Source: Brienomyrus brachyistius (Eukaryota > Chordata > Actinopteri > Osteoglossiformes > Mormyridae). Taken from it: a stretch of 64,000 nucleotides of DNA. The stretch spans positions 28,857,493-28,921,492 of the forward strand of contig NC_064539.1 of NCBI RefSeq assembly GCF_023856365.1, in the 5' to 3' direction. Positions 46,441 to 58,990 of this stretch are shown here, piece after piece. The position numbers were made by a program, and so were the translations under genes. Every line of letters begins with the position of its first letter. The first letter of the stretch is position 1. A model generated the notes under the pieces. It was not told the DNA's origin, did no database searches, and saw nothing but the letters and a program-made list of their open reading frames with translations.

Positions 46441-49400
46441 CTAGGGAATGGGGATGTGACTGCTTAGAGTCGGTACCCGTTACAACTGTTCTGGTTAAAT
46501 CCTGATGTAGGAGGAGGTCAGTGCTTTCATTTGCTGTTCACTCATTTAATCTAATGTTTTTATCTTGGTTTAGTGTATTCTCTCAAAAATTAACTATTTA
46601 TGGTCAATTTTCCAGTTTTGTTTCTGACGTTCTAAAGATTATTCTGATGGTTTAGGCAGTAGCAGATTTTTAACCTAAATTTTATAGACGCTAGACAATT
46701 TTGTATTCAGCGATCTATAAACAGGACAGCTGTAGACCTCCTATGGCAGTTCCTTAGCTGGCCACAGCAAAAGCGCAGTGCAAGAGAATTCTGTTTAAAG
46801 TGATCACGCCTGGAATGGGAGAACTGACAGTTCCTGTAAAATGGTTCTAATTAGGCACAATGTGTGTTTTTGTTCATTTAAAGGAAAGGATCAATACACT
46901 AATGTTCTGTAACGGCCTAATCTACTTTACACCAAAAATAAAACAATAGTCTACTCCATCCCCCATTTCTGGTTATGTACTGCCAAATGCTACATAGCTG
47001 TGTTATTCCTGTACAACCACAGTGAAAATGTTTCTTAAACAAGGAAGCACCAAAGAGATCCCAGTAACGAGAGCCTCAAGCAGGTCTCATGGAAAAGCAG
47101 AACCTGGTGATAGAGGCCAGATTCTATTACTGACATGAACACAAAATCTCTCCCTCTACTGCCGTCCTGCTCCACAGGCTGGTGAGTAAACAAACTTAGC
47201 CCAAACTTCAGCCCAGAGTAGATGTGTATAATGTGTGTGTGTCACCAGACTGCATGGGTGAGGTGCAGGTGTGCAGGCCTGCTTTTGCCCTTCAGGCCTA
47301 CTTTTGCCCTTCAGGCCTGCCTTGGTGTGATAAAAGATTTTGTATTAATTTCTGGCTGGAAGCTATAGTACAGTTGCTCTCAATTCATCCTTAAAAACGT
47401 TATTGAGCTCCACTGATGAAGTTCAGCTGAAAGCGATTCTATTAAGTTTCTCTGTCGACCAGTTAAATCGCCCCCATGATTTCTGCTGCAAACCAAAAAT
47501 ATTATAGTTACAGCCACCTCCTGCAATGGGAAGAGGAGTTGGCTAAGAATGACATAACTTCTATATAAACTGATATGAATACTTTTTTTTTTTTTTTTTG
47601 CGAGCTGCTGCTGACAATTCCAGCAACAAAACTCCTCGTCTTCCTCACTGCAAACCCTCCCCAACAAAAATTGTCTGACTCGGGGCCTTGAGAAGTACTT
47701 AACCCTCCTGCCACAGCAGACCACAAACAGCTGTTTACATGGCTGCAGAACAGGGCCCTAGGATCAAAGAAGACCACCCAGCACTGCGGAAAGTGCCGGA
47801 GCTTTCCCGAGGTGTCTGTCAGCATGAGCTGGCCTTGCTCGGAAAGATAAGCCCCAAACCATTCCAATCAGTATGCTACTGACATTATTTAATTACCTTT
47901 AACATGCAATCAGCCCTTAACAACACACTTCTCCTTATGGCAGGTATGACTTTCTTATTGCAGTTAAATTGCATCATATAACTGTTTTATATGAACAGCC
48001 GAACTGATAGAATTTTCCAGGGGAGAAATTTGCTGCTGAAACTGATAAGACAACTAGTTACACAAAAGGCCCCAATATTTATCTCATTAAATAGGAATAT
48101 TGAATAGAGTGGAAAACGATTGTACACTCTGTGACTTTCATTCAAGTAATATCATATTACCAAAGTAGGAGGCAATGAAATCAGGATAATTTGAATGATG
48201 AGCGTGATTTCTGTGTAGATAAATTGGTTTATGTACATCTGAGCCAGTAATAAGGGGGATTATGTTACAAGGCAAATTTAGAGAATAATTCGGAAAAGTT
48301 CATTGCATTCTTTAGAAATGTTAATTAATTGAGCTAACCAAAGTAAAAAGGCTTTTGTTGTGTGTAACAAACTATTTGTTATGGGTTGTTAATTATTAAT
48401 GTACTGAAAATTACAAATCTTCAAAGTCAGTTCCTAGTCTCAAAACAAGTATTGTTTTATATACATAATTGTGGGCACATTTGTATATTTATTTATAAAG
48501 TTCTATGCACAATAATCCCGATTTTGTATTTTAGGATTTGTTCGTCTTTCTTTGGCAAATAACTGTAACTTGGCTTAATTAAGAAAGACATACAATTAAT
48601 CATTTAATTTTTACTTTGGATTATTTGACTAAGTCTGGAGTTTTATGGGGGCCCTTTGCCCACTATTAACTGTAAATAATTAACAGTGATCTTTTTGTTT
48701 TGAATATGTCAAATGATTCAATATGCAATAAATAACCAGAAAATTAAGAAGTTTAGTTTGATTTTGTGGTCTGCCGTGTTTGGTGATTAATCCCTTCTGT
48801 TGGAGGAAATAAGTTATAAAAAAATATAAACAAAACAAAATACAAATAAAATAATGAAACGTGACTTTGTCGGTCATGTGGAAAACATTTACGTTTTTAA
48901 GTCCGTCTTTGCCAAATGTGTGCATGATTGCAAAATGCTCACTGTATTTTGAATTTGCAGACAAACATTTTGTTACTCTATTACTTTTCCTGCTGCAGAA
49001 GTTATATGGAGCAGCCTTGCTTATATGTGTGGTTTTCTGAATTAGCAGGGCCCTCGCTCTTTGCGTACCGCTGACTCCTCGCATGAACGCCTTTCAGTCC
49101 CTCACTAGCTTATCAGACCGACCTGATCAGCAGCCCCGCAGTTAAGGAGGCTCTTTGCTCCATTACTCGTCTGTCACTGAGCCACTCCAGCCGGCTTGTG
49201 CCTCCACCAAGGTCTCTATCTGGCCTGCATGGCTCGGTCCGCTCACTCGCCTCGGCGTAACGGGGCTGCCTGCACCTCCGCCTCACCTCTCCTTCTCCCC
49301 AGAGGAGGCTACGTTTCCAAACAGCGGTGGCCAGCTGACCGGAGGGGCGTTCTGCCTCTGATCCGGTGGCGATTCTGTCCGCCCAGCTGGCAAAACACAA

Positions 49401-50029
49401 AGCAAATCGATAGCGGCCGAGAGCGCTCCAGGAGGCCACGCTACCCAGAATGCCTTGCTTCTCTTGGTCTGCTAAAGACAGAGGCTCCTTCAGTACAGAA
49501 TCAAACTCATAATTCATTTATGCCCTGCAAATATTTTCTGCTGAATTAGTTGAGGTTCCTGCTAACGCTAAAGCTTAATGACTGATTATAAAGAGGTTTT
49601 AAAATGTCTTTTGATTGGACGTTCCTTAGACAGCATCATTAAATGTGATACGTAGACAGGAAGGGGATTTTGTTTATGGGTCCTACCGTGAAGGTTAGGG
49701 GATGGAGCTCCCTGATTTCAGAGGAACGTGGGGCAGGTGTTGCTCTCCACAATCTGTGGCGTATCTGAGGCCTTTCTCTAAGGCCAGGAGTGTGGAGCGG
49801 GACTGGCCAACCTCGTCAGCGCTGGGTCCACTTTGTGGAGACCGTAAGACATCTTTGCGACAGAGCCTGGTCAGCTCCGTCTCCATACATCTGCCGGATT
49901 TAATGATCCCATAATTGTCTCTTTTGAACTGGCCCCCACTCTGCATTCTGACAGCTGCTATAATGGTTGCCACTTCACTCCCAATCGCAGGTTGGTGGCT
50001 ATGCGCAGGTGATTTGGAGAGACAGGGAC
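46441..50029. other. AT-rich unique sequence, no gene seen
   Basis: It contains a T17 run at 47583-47599. The patch near 49080-49500 is GC-richer with CpGs. The longest frames (134 codons, minus, at 48680-49084 and 49113-49517) have no recognisable domain. Confidence 0.4.
47276..47321. repeat. 19-bp tandem repeat, 2.4 copies
   Basis: GGCCTGCTTTTGCCCTTCA at 47276-47294 and GGCCTACTTTTGCCCTTCA at 47295-47313 are followed by GGCCTGCC. Confidence 0.9.
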
Positions 50030-50991
50030 TAAAAGGTAGAGAGAAGAGAGAGAGAGACAGAGAGAGGAGAGAGAGAGATAGAGAGAGGAGAGAGAGACAG
50101 AGAGAGGAGAGAGAGAGAGACAGAGAGGAGAGACAGAGAGAGGAGAGAGAGACAGAGAGAGGAGAGAGAGAGACAGAGAGAGGAGAGAGAGAGAGACAGA
50201 GAGGAGAGACAGAGAACAGAGAGAGGAGAGAGAGAGACAGAGAGAGGAGAGAGACAGAGAGAGGAGAGAGAGAGGAGAGAGAGACAGAGAGAGGAGAGAG
50301 AGACAGAGAGAGGAGAGAGAGGAGAGAGAGACAGAGAGAGGAGAGAGAGACAGAGAGAGGAGAGAGAGAGGAGAGAGAGACAGAGAGAGGAGAGAGAGAG
50401 AGACAGAGAGGAGAGACAGAGAACAGAGAGAGGAGAGAGAGAGGAGAGAGAGACAGAGAGAGGAGAGAGAGACAGAGAGAGGAGAGACAGAGAACAGAGA
50501 GAGGAGAGAGAGAGACAGAGAGAGGAGAGAGACAGAGAGAGGAGAGAGAGAGGAGAGAGAGACAGAGAGAGGAGAGAGAGGAGAGAGAGACAGAGAGAGG
50601 AGAGAGAGACAGAGAGAGGAGAGAGAGAGGAGAGAGAGACAGAGAGAGGAGAGAGAGAGAGACAGAGAGGAGAGACAGAGAACAGAGAGAGGAGAGAGAG
50701 AGACAGAGAGAGGAGAGAGACAGAGAGAGGAGAGAGAGGAGAGAGAGACAGAGAGAGGAGAGAGAGACAGAGAGAGGAGAGAGAGACAGAGAGAGGAGAG
50801 AGAGAGGAGAGAGAGACAGAGAGAGGAGAGAGGAGAGAGAGACAGAGAGAGGAGAGAGAGACAGAGAGAGGAGAGAGAGACAGAGAGAGGAGAGAGAGAG
50901 ACAGAGAGAGGAGAGAGAGACAGAGAGAGGAGAGAGAGACAGAGAGAGGAGAGAGAGACAGAGAGAGGAGAGAGAGAGACAGAGAGAGGAG
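50030..50991. repeat. GA-rich satellite-like array, about 960 bp
   Basis: The plus strand is almost entirely purine, built from GAGAGAGACAGAGAGAG-type units of about 20 bases with a single C per unit. A rarer ACAGAGAACAGAG variant recurs near 50214, 50422, 50492 and 50681, pointing to duplication of larger blocks. The array has almost no stop codons on either strand. It therefore yields a 403-codon Arg-Glu frame on plus and 321-487-codon Ser-Leu frames on minus, none of which should be taken as genes. Such mirror-like polypurine DNA can form triplex (H-DNA). Confidence 0.95.
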
Positions 50992-52034
50992 CACTCGGGT
51001 GGCGGAGCAGCTGCTGTTGTATGTTTTCGCTGGCAGCGAAGAGCATGGAGGAGCTCTGGGAATTGGGAGTCTGATTTCAGAGAAACTGGAGCTCGCTTCA
51101 AAGAGACAGCAGTTATCCCCAGCTGATGGAACTCAAACCAAAGGAAAACAGCAACCAAGCGAGAAGCGTCGCTCCCAGCCTAGATGTTGTGCCTCTTTTA
51201 TTTCTCTTTAGGAAGCGGCGCAAAATAACAGGACCGACGTCTGCGGCGATTCAGGCACCGCTAACCATCACCGAGCGTTTAACTGCTCTGAATGTCTCAG
51301 AGACCAACATCACTCAGGTCTGCCCCGACTCTGCTTGTCACCAAGGTAGTCTTATGTCAAAGTGCAGACTGCTTTTCATTAAACGTCGGGGTGTAAATTA
51401 CCTGCTCCTCGCTTTCATGTCCAAGTAAGTGCTATATATGCCTAAAAGAGACATTCAGCTCTAAGTTGGCATATAGTAAATATTAACGAGTAACACATAA
51501 ATCAACGAGTTAAAAAGCAGGCAAAAGACCAGCAGAATAGGACATATCACATTTCTCATCCACTTAATCAGCTGAAGGGTTCGTTAAGCGACATTCTTAT
51601 GTACAGTATACTTAATTGTTTTTTTTTTTTTTAAATCTTACTTAGCAGGGGTCTAACAAACACCATGGAGCAATTGACCGGCAAGTTCCTCCAACTCTTG
51701 AGTGGGTTCATCCAGTGAACAATAACACATTTATCGTACCTATGAAGGTGATGTAATTACAACAATAGATCATTCCAGTGCGGTGAGTTCTGTACTGAAC
51801 CAAAGTGTACAGCGATTGTTCTGAAGTGGGTCATATGTGTGTGTTTTGTCTTCACTGTTGGGACGTCAGGAACTATTAAATTTATGCTGAATGGATCATG
51901 ACTGAGCGAGACTGGAGCAAAGTAAGGATGTGTTTAGCTAACATTGCAAACGTGAGGTGGTGCTTATTCCAAAAGTTGAAGTCTGGCTGATGTTGCATCT
52001 CTTGGCTGTCGCTCGTCATCCCTGTGAATGGGGC
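50992..52034. other. Unique sequence, no gene seen
   Basis: Short frames continue out of the GA array. No domain or repeat family recognised. Confidence 0.4.
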
Positions 52035-52052
52035 GGGGGGGGGGGGGGGGGG
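52035..52052. repeat. G18 tract
   Basis: Eighteen consecutive G residues, preceded by G4-C. Confidence 0.95.
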
Positions 52053-55000
52053 TTGCTGATAGAAGGTGTTAAAACCACAGACAGCCAGGCCCGTTGGGGG
52101 GGCGCACACGCTAATGGATATAGCACACCCCAAGTCTGTGTCTGCCCTCGCTGCCGTTCCAGACGTCACAACGCCACCCCTCCCCCTCCAAAACCCTGTT
52201 CCCAGGCCAGACTTGCAATGCCCCATTTGGCAGCACCGAAGGAGACGGTTCTTTCCGGAGATGAGGATCCCGGGATGGTCCAGTTGCTGAGGAGGCAGTT
52301 GGGGGGCGAGGGGTCCTGCCCCGGGGAAGAGCCTTCAACCGTCTGCCCTCGGCTTGGATCCAGACGCTCCGTTGTGTAAGCGGCTGGGATGTGAATCGCC
52401 CCCTGTGCCCGCCTGTAACTTCAAAGAGAGGAGCCCACCCCCCAGCTCACCCCTCCCCCATGGAGCAGACTCTGAGCGGGTGAGCTCTGAGCCTCACATT
52501 CCTAGCTGCTAGCATACCTGTCGATTTTTCTCCGTTCTTTGTCCCGTCAGCGTCTGAAATAATGCCCTTGACCACCCCCCCGTTCAGTCTGGCTGGAAAT
52601 AAAGGAATTAGAGAGGAGGGAAATAAAAGCTGAACAAAATTTGATGAATGTATCAGAGTAACACTTAAGTATTTTTTATGCAGACATGCTGGTGGAAGGT
52701 TTCCGATGCTTCGGGTTATGTGGTCACCAGAACCCGTCCAGAACAGGTGTGACACAGCGCCATGTATAGAAGCATTTCCCCGGAGGAGCTGCCAGTAACA
52801 TGCATCGTGTCAGAGTGACAGCTGTGTGTTGCATGCGTGTGGAAGTCGTCGCTTGCAAGAATGCCGTCCTTGGGACCCCACCTGACAGGGCAGGCATTTT
52901 TTCTGCACTGAAATTAACCTAACCCCAGCATGCATTGCCCCTAACCCCACTCGGCCAACTGAGCAGCAGAGGCTTGTGAAAGGTGTCATCTGATTGGCTG
53001 AGGGACTGATTGGGCTGGGTTTCTTTCTTCGGAATTCCGAGTACAAAAACAAGGCCCTTACAGGCGTTACGATGCGACAGGCAGAGCTGTTGGTGAGAAG
53101 CAGGCGTTTCACCCCCAAAAAGCTCAGGGGCCATCCCTGCACCCCCTCCCTCGTTCGACACCACCGTCTCTTCACACGGCCTGATTCTGAGCTCTGCTGA
53201 GGATGACCTATCTTCTCCTCGGGAGGGGCCCCGGAAACTCAGCCCCCGCGCACTGACCTCATTTTGACACGAGCCTTTTGGGCGCACACATGCGGTCCTT
53301 GACCCTACTGGATTAAGCGTCTGATTTGATGTGGGCGCCAGCTGTGAAATCATTATGTAGCCTAAGTCAAATCCCCTTTTTTCCTCCTTTTTTAAGTTTC
53401 CAGTGTTTCTGCAGCTGGTCTCTGTGCAAATTTTATATTCATTTATAAAGGAAGTGGGGTGTAATAAATGTAACTGCGTTACTTTGATTCGGGAAAAAAA
53501 GCGCAATTATTTCTTGCCTGTGCTCATGCATATGAAATATGAAAGACCAATTGAGGAGGGCATTTTTTTTCTTTTATTTGAAGGCTTTAGAGTTCTAATA
53601 AAAAAAAAAAATGAAGTATGCCGCTTCAGCACATTAAAAGGACAGGTCAGTTAGACTTTGACCCCATCTGCGACACTTTTAGACAAGCGTAGGTTTGTAC
53701 TCTTCCGAAAATACAGGGGGAGCTGAATATGAGATGTGTTCTGTGTTGCATGGCCCTCATCTGAGTCATTTAGGCCCAAATTAATGCTGCGTTGTTGAAT
53801 CCCTGTCGTTCATTTGTTTCTACTGCTTCCTTTTCCGCTGGGTGAAAATCTGACAAGTATATATGTGGATAAAAGCGATTTCAGCACAGTCTATATGCAA
53901 CATATTGCGGCTGTTTAATACTGAGCAGGAGCCAGAAATGTGGGCTCCCCAGATTGGTGTGGAATCATGAGCGTTACCATAACACATGTATGGGCTTTTA
54001 ATGAATTCATTACTTTAAATGACCCCAGCTGTAGTTGTGGATACTGTGTATACTGTAGTCTACTGAAATCCGAATCTTCTAATTCTAAGCCATTGTCATT
54101 AATCTATTGACGAGCTGTGTTAAACATATTCACCACGATATAATTCCCACCTCAAATTTATTCAGACAAAGCTATTGATTGAGATCCGTAAATTAATGAG
54201 ACAGAAACTCTTTCTTAAAACACTTTTACGTGGGTGAATGCGATTTAATATTCCCAAAGATTAAGGGTGTAGAATTTCTGTTGGGGGCTGGTGGTGGTGT
54301 GGGGGGGTGGGGTGTTCAACTGTTGTTTTTTGCCATTAGTCACCTGCCTACAGTTAGTTCTATTATTACAAAATTATGAGTTTCTGAGTGCTGAGCTGCT
54401 TCTTAAATGATCTTCTCATGCAACAGACATCACCCCCGACAATGACAGTGAGACAGCCTCCCTCCCTCCTCAATTGCCGTGTCGATATCTGATTAAGAAA
54501 CTTCATTGATCTGCGCCCTCCAACCCAGTGGATTTGACGTTCTGTAAGATTTATATTAAATGTGCCGCTTAGCCTTTTAGGTCAGAGGTTGCCTGCAGAC
54601 CACATTTGGCCTGAAAAGGGCACGATCAGGTGACTGTTACAGAATTTAAAAATTATTTTTTTTATGTTATCCTGCCATCCCTTTCACAAGACTCCAAAAG
54701 CACTTGCTTAATAGGAAATAATTGAGAATCCTCACTTCAGGTCACTGGGTAGCAGAAGACCTTGACAACACCTTCATAAGCTCTGCTTGATAAATGTTTA
54801 TGAAAACAACCATAGCCTGCAAGGTGATACATTCTGTCAAGGTCTCGAGACAAGACCTTCAGATCACTTTTATAAGTAATACATCCCCTTTATATGTATG
54901 GCATTAACGTTCGCAAATGATACATGACTTATGAAGATCTTATGAAGATTTTATGTAGGGTCTTTTCAGCAAAGTGTTAAAGGTCTTTGGTAAGTGTTAT

Positions 55001-55534
55001 GATTTAGACTGAGAATATGGATGACAGGCATGATCCTCTGCAGTCTCAACATCACTCACTCAAAGGGCACATATTTATTAAATCTTAGGATAAATAATAA
55101 TGTGCTCCTTTACCTATGAGGCTCAAATTTTACTGTTTTTCACAGTTAAATGGCACTCTTGCATAAAGTGTGTTGCAGTAAATGCGTAAATGCATGTGTG
55201 TGTGTGTGTACATGCATGCTATATTTATGGACACACACATACCCGATAAAGTGAATAAAGAAATTTTATTGATTTGTAATTCTTTTTTTTTTCCCTGCAC
55301 AATCCAAAAATAAGTATTACATTTTAATGTCATGTCAAACAGAAATAGGAAGCATAGCATAAAATTCCTCACAAAACCAGTGTGTCAAAGTCCTCATGAA
55401 ACAACAAAACTGTGAAACAGTATTTTGCTAATAGCATATTTTAGTCTTTTTAATTTTGCTTTCATTTTTTAATTTAAGTTTAGTCAGTCAGGTTGAAAAT
55501 CATGACAGGTAATCAGTGACCCCCCCCCCAACCC
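52053..55534. other. Unique sequence, no gene seen
   Basis: The longest frame is 195 codons on minus (52919-53506). Its composition is unremarkable, no motif is recognisable and it overlaps other frames, so it is not called. From about 54775 to 54990, CTTCATAAGCTCTGCTTGAT, GCCTGCAAGGTGATACATTC, TTATGAAGATCTTATG and GCAAAGTGTTAAAGG resemble a common fish repeat of unknown class (low confidence). Confidence 0.4.
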
Positions 55535-55559
55535 GACACACACACACACACACACACAC
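55535..55559. repeat. (CA)n microsatellite
   Basis: Twelve CA units, preceded by a C9 run at 55520-55528. Confidence 0.94.
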
Positions 55560-57319
55560 TGTTCAACCCGGGGCATGGGGGGGGCTCATTAATGTGCATA
55601 AATGAAGAGCAATTAAAGACAATTGAATGGGACTATGAGTGCCTGGGAGGTGATAATATCTGACCACCACGTTTCAATTAAATCAGTGTTGTATTTTGTA
55701 CAAACCAAAGCTGTCCTGTTGTTTATAGCACACCAGGTTCAACATCCCGCACTTTATGTGTATATTTACCAAGGACAATAGGTTCTTTTCCAATTACAAA
55801 CATGTTACATCATTCATATTTGTATTTCATTTAAAATTTCATTACAATGCAAAATAAACATGATTTTGTTGTTGTTGTTACGGTTCTTTCTTGGTCTGTT
55901 CCTTTCACTTGTTAATTACTAGCGCAAAAATGGAGGAACACAGACTGTGAATGAAGATTCTGGGTTAGACCCAGTTTCCAGGCCAAAAAAAGGAAAAAGA
56001 CACGACAGCCTTTTTAATCTCCTCCAGAGCCACACTGACAATTCAAAATGACACCATGATTGATGTGAGTAGATGCTGGATTCGCAAAAAGCTAAAAAAA
56101 ATTAGACAACAGGAGTTCTATTCCTGACCAGACATTTATCCGCGTTCATAAATCATAGCCAATGGGATGCACAGATCTGACGCATTATGTCATCTGCTGG
56201 GCAGAGGCAATCCCACTTTGACCTTTGCATTTGGCTTTGGTCACCTTTACTAAATGCATGCTGTGACCCCCCAGGACCTTCACTATCTATATTTAATCAT
56301 CATCTGGGCCCCCTGACCCTTTAAGCAGAAGAAATATATACAGTATTGTCAGGTGATATATGGTATAATTTTTAAGGTATTAATCAAAAGAATCTCGTCA
56401 TCTGTAATGGCAGACATCAAGATGAATAGATCTAGATAGAGCAGATTGGCAAACTCTGAACATCTCTGTAAGGCCACATAGATTCATGTCATTTCTAATG
56501 CCCAGAGCTTGATACCGCTGGACAGACATTGTGACCATTGATTTTGCCTCTAGTGTGAAGGATCTGAACTTTACCCCTATCCATCATGGCATGCATAAAG
56601 AATAGTTTAATCCCCTCTGGCATCACTCAGATATGCTTGTGGGAGAGTTTGGGCAGTTAAATGTACCATAAATGATCAGCATTTGTTTGTTGACTCGTAC
56701 TCTTCATAGATGCCAACAGACAGGCAGATTCTGCAGGTACGTCTGCAGTGGACAAAGTAACCCAGCAGAATTCCTCCACTGGATTTAATTGCTCACATTG
56801 AGCTGTTGCAGTACCACCCACGTGGCAGCAATCACTGTACGATCTCAAAATGGCACAAGAAGCATGTGTCCAGTTGCCGGATCTGCCCCTTGTTTGCCTT
56901 ATCGCGCATTTGCATGGTACAGCAAATTGCTCGAGTATCACCAGTGGCACGAAAGTTAATCTCTTGGCTTAGATGATGCCATCTGTCAGAAGAAAAATGT
57001 CTGGTTGCAAAATTAAATCTGTTTGTTGTTAAGGTTTTCTGTCTTCAGTTAGGCCCCCCTCACATACATTTACATGATCCATATATATGAAATTCCTGCA
57101 GATTACTGAATTGCTATTTCTGCAGATGGGTAATCAAATGATAAACTAAATTTAACTCACAAACTACTAAACTGTTATCTGTTTTCATTGTCATAATATG
57201 TTTCAAGGCTTTAGACTTGTAAATGCATGTTTAATTACAATCCTATCCTGGACAGGCTACAAAATGCATCTTTGTTTTGTGTTCAAATCTCGGTTTTCCC
57301 AAGTTTTTGGACACGTTAC
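55560..57319. other. Unique sequence, no gene seen
   Basis: A 97-codon minus frame at 56657-56950 has no recognised domain. If the exon at 57320-57651 is real, this is intron downstream of it. No next exon was found. Confidence 0.35.
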
Positions 57320-57651
57320 CGTTTCTTAGAAAGGGGAGCAAATGTCTCTGTTCCCCAAACTCTTTGGAAGCGATTTTGGCAGCACATACATCAGCCCATA
57401 TTTTCACTAAGTCTCTAACAACTTCAGCTTCATACAGCTCTTGCCCGTTTGCTTGGAAGGTTTTGCTCAAGCTGTCTGAAGCCCGAAGATCAGTTTTCCT
57501 AAGTCTTCTCACAGGCAACAGGGCTGTCAGTCCCGCATCGCTCAAGGACGCTGACATGGACTCGAGCTGCTTAGGTCTGTCTTTCTGTCCTCTGTTTTTT
57601 CGTAGCATTTTACGACAATGCCACACAAACGCCAGTAAAATTTCCCAGTGT
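57320..57651 (-). CDS. Candidate internal coding exon, gene not recognised
   Basis: On the minus strand an acceptor-like TTTATGTTTTAAG precedes 57651 and a donor-like G|GTAACG follows 57320. The 332 bases between are open in one frame for about 110 residues. The frame starts HWEILLAFVWHCRKMLRKNR and ends EFGEQRHLLPFLRN. A stretch in the middle, AEVVRDLVKIWADVCAAKIA, reads as an amphipathic helix. Composition is that of a normal soluble, helix-rich protein, unlike the low-complexity frames elsewhere. Internal Met codons (57603 region onward) would also allow a first coding exon. I do not recognise the family. No partner exons were found within the window, and the splice sites are moderate. A chance frame remains possible. 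Confidence 0.45.
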
Positions 57652-58539
57652 CTTAAAACATAAATGCTTAGTATTTGTATTTAGCTAGAAGTGGTTTTAC
57701 TTATTTATTGAAAGTATACAGTTTCATTTTGCAATACAGACATTCCTTCTCCCCTCTAATCCAAACCAGTTCCAGCTTGACTTCCTTAGTTATTTTAGAC
57801 AGGATAGAAAGTTCTAGAGAAAATAACAAGTGCACTTCCGTTTTGTCTCCAGTTCCCAGGAAGCTTTTGGTCGCTTCAATTTAACCATAGTTAATTTGAA
57901 CACCTGACTGTGCTGCAGGTACCACAGTCCAGAGTACCAGCATTTAATAAAAGTCTTCAGGCGTTTAATAAAAAAATAAGAAACATGTCTTCTTGAAATT
58001 CCTGTTTTGTTTTATGGTTTGCTTTGATTGTTAATTAGTTTATATCATTCACAGATGGAGATTCTCTTTTCAATTCACCAACAGATAACCAAACGAGGGA
58101 GCGCAGACTGACGTTTTCCCCTTAACGATTTTCGGAATCATAAGAAAGCTGCATTTTTTTATTCTACATTCAGTCCACTAATAGAAAAGTAATTAGTGTT
58201 AAAACATAAACAAAAAATAAATTAAATTATTAAAATTTATGAAAAAAATAAACAGAGACAAAATCATCACTTTCCAAAGCATTTATTGTGCTGTATGCTG
58301 ACTGGAACACAAAAGTGCGTTTGTGAAAAGTTAAATTTCGTTCAGCTGCATGTATCTGTCACAGCAAAGAGATGCTTTCCGACAGGACATGATGTTTACA
58401 CAAGGGTCATGAAATCCCACACTCATTACATCACATACGTACTGAATGCCTTTGAAAGTAACGCCGGAATCCTCGAAATACCCTCTTTCGCCAAACCTAG
58501 GGCAAATGTAACTAGGCGGAGTAGAAAGAGAACGACGAC
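57652..58539. other. AT-rich unique sequence, no gene seen
   Basis: It lies upstream of the candidate exon and has no convincing exon of its own. The 118-codon minus frame at 58331-58687 has no recognised motif. Confidence 0.35.
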
Positions 58540-58990
58540 TAAAGTGCATGATCGCGGGGGGAGCGCAGATGCGTTTGGCAGAGAGCGGCCGGTGCTCTGC
58601 GGCTCGCTGCTCCATTTTATCCCGCGTTAACGCCATCCTAAGGGAGGGGGGCGAGGGCGCAGCCACCGGCTGGGGGTCTGCCCGCAACGGCCAGGATTGT
58701 TTGCTGCCGATTTTACGAGAGCCGCTTGATTTGTCTCCTGCTATTACTTTCCATCACGTCTGGAAGTCTCCCGTAAATAAATAAATAAGGGGGATTGGGG
58801 GTAGGAAGCTGCAACCGCTGGCGCTCCGCCTAAAGAGAAATCAATGAAACAAATTAATCCTTGGCGGGCCGGCAATGACACAGTAATCCATCATTCGGTT
58901 CTGCTTTTACGAAGCAAATCAGGAGGCGGCCGGGAGCAGCTTCCCCGGGGGGGGGGGGGGGAGGCAGAGGCTGCCTACGGAGGAACCGGG
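58540..58990. promoter_or_regulatory. CpG-rich stretch, possible regulatory region
   Basis: CpG-dense, GC-rich sequence (for example GGGAGCGCAGATGCG near 58558 and GAGGGCGCAGCCACC near 58651) sits in an AT-rich setting, about 0.9 kb upstream of the candidate minus-strand exon. The 58800-58930 part (ATCAATGAAACAAATTAATCC, then GGCAATGACACAG) is non-repetitive and looks like a conserved noncoding element. It ends at a G15 tract (58947-58961). Promoter or enhancer function is inference only. Confidence 0.3.

Noticed and set aside
49695..51158. Very long frames (487, 403, 362 and 321 codons) on both strands
   Set aside because: They arise from the GA-rich array, which contains almost no stop codons. 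The peptides are pure Ser-Leu or Arg-Glu repeats with no unique domain.
52919..53506. 195-codon minus-strand frame
   Set aside because: No motif, domain, signal peptide or splice support; it overlaps other frames in GC-rich DNA and looks like chance.
56657..56950. 97-codon minus-strand frame as a second exon of the candidate gene
   Set aside because: No clear splice sites in a compatible phase and no recognisable sequence relation to the candidate exon.
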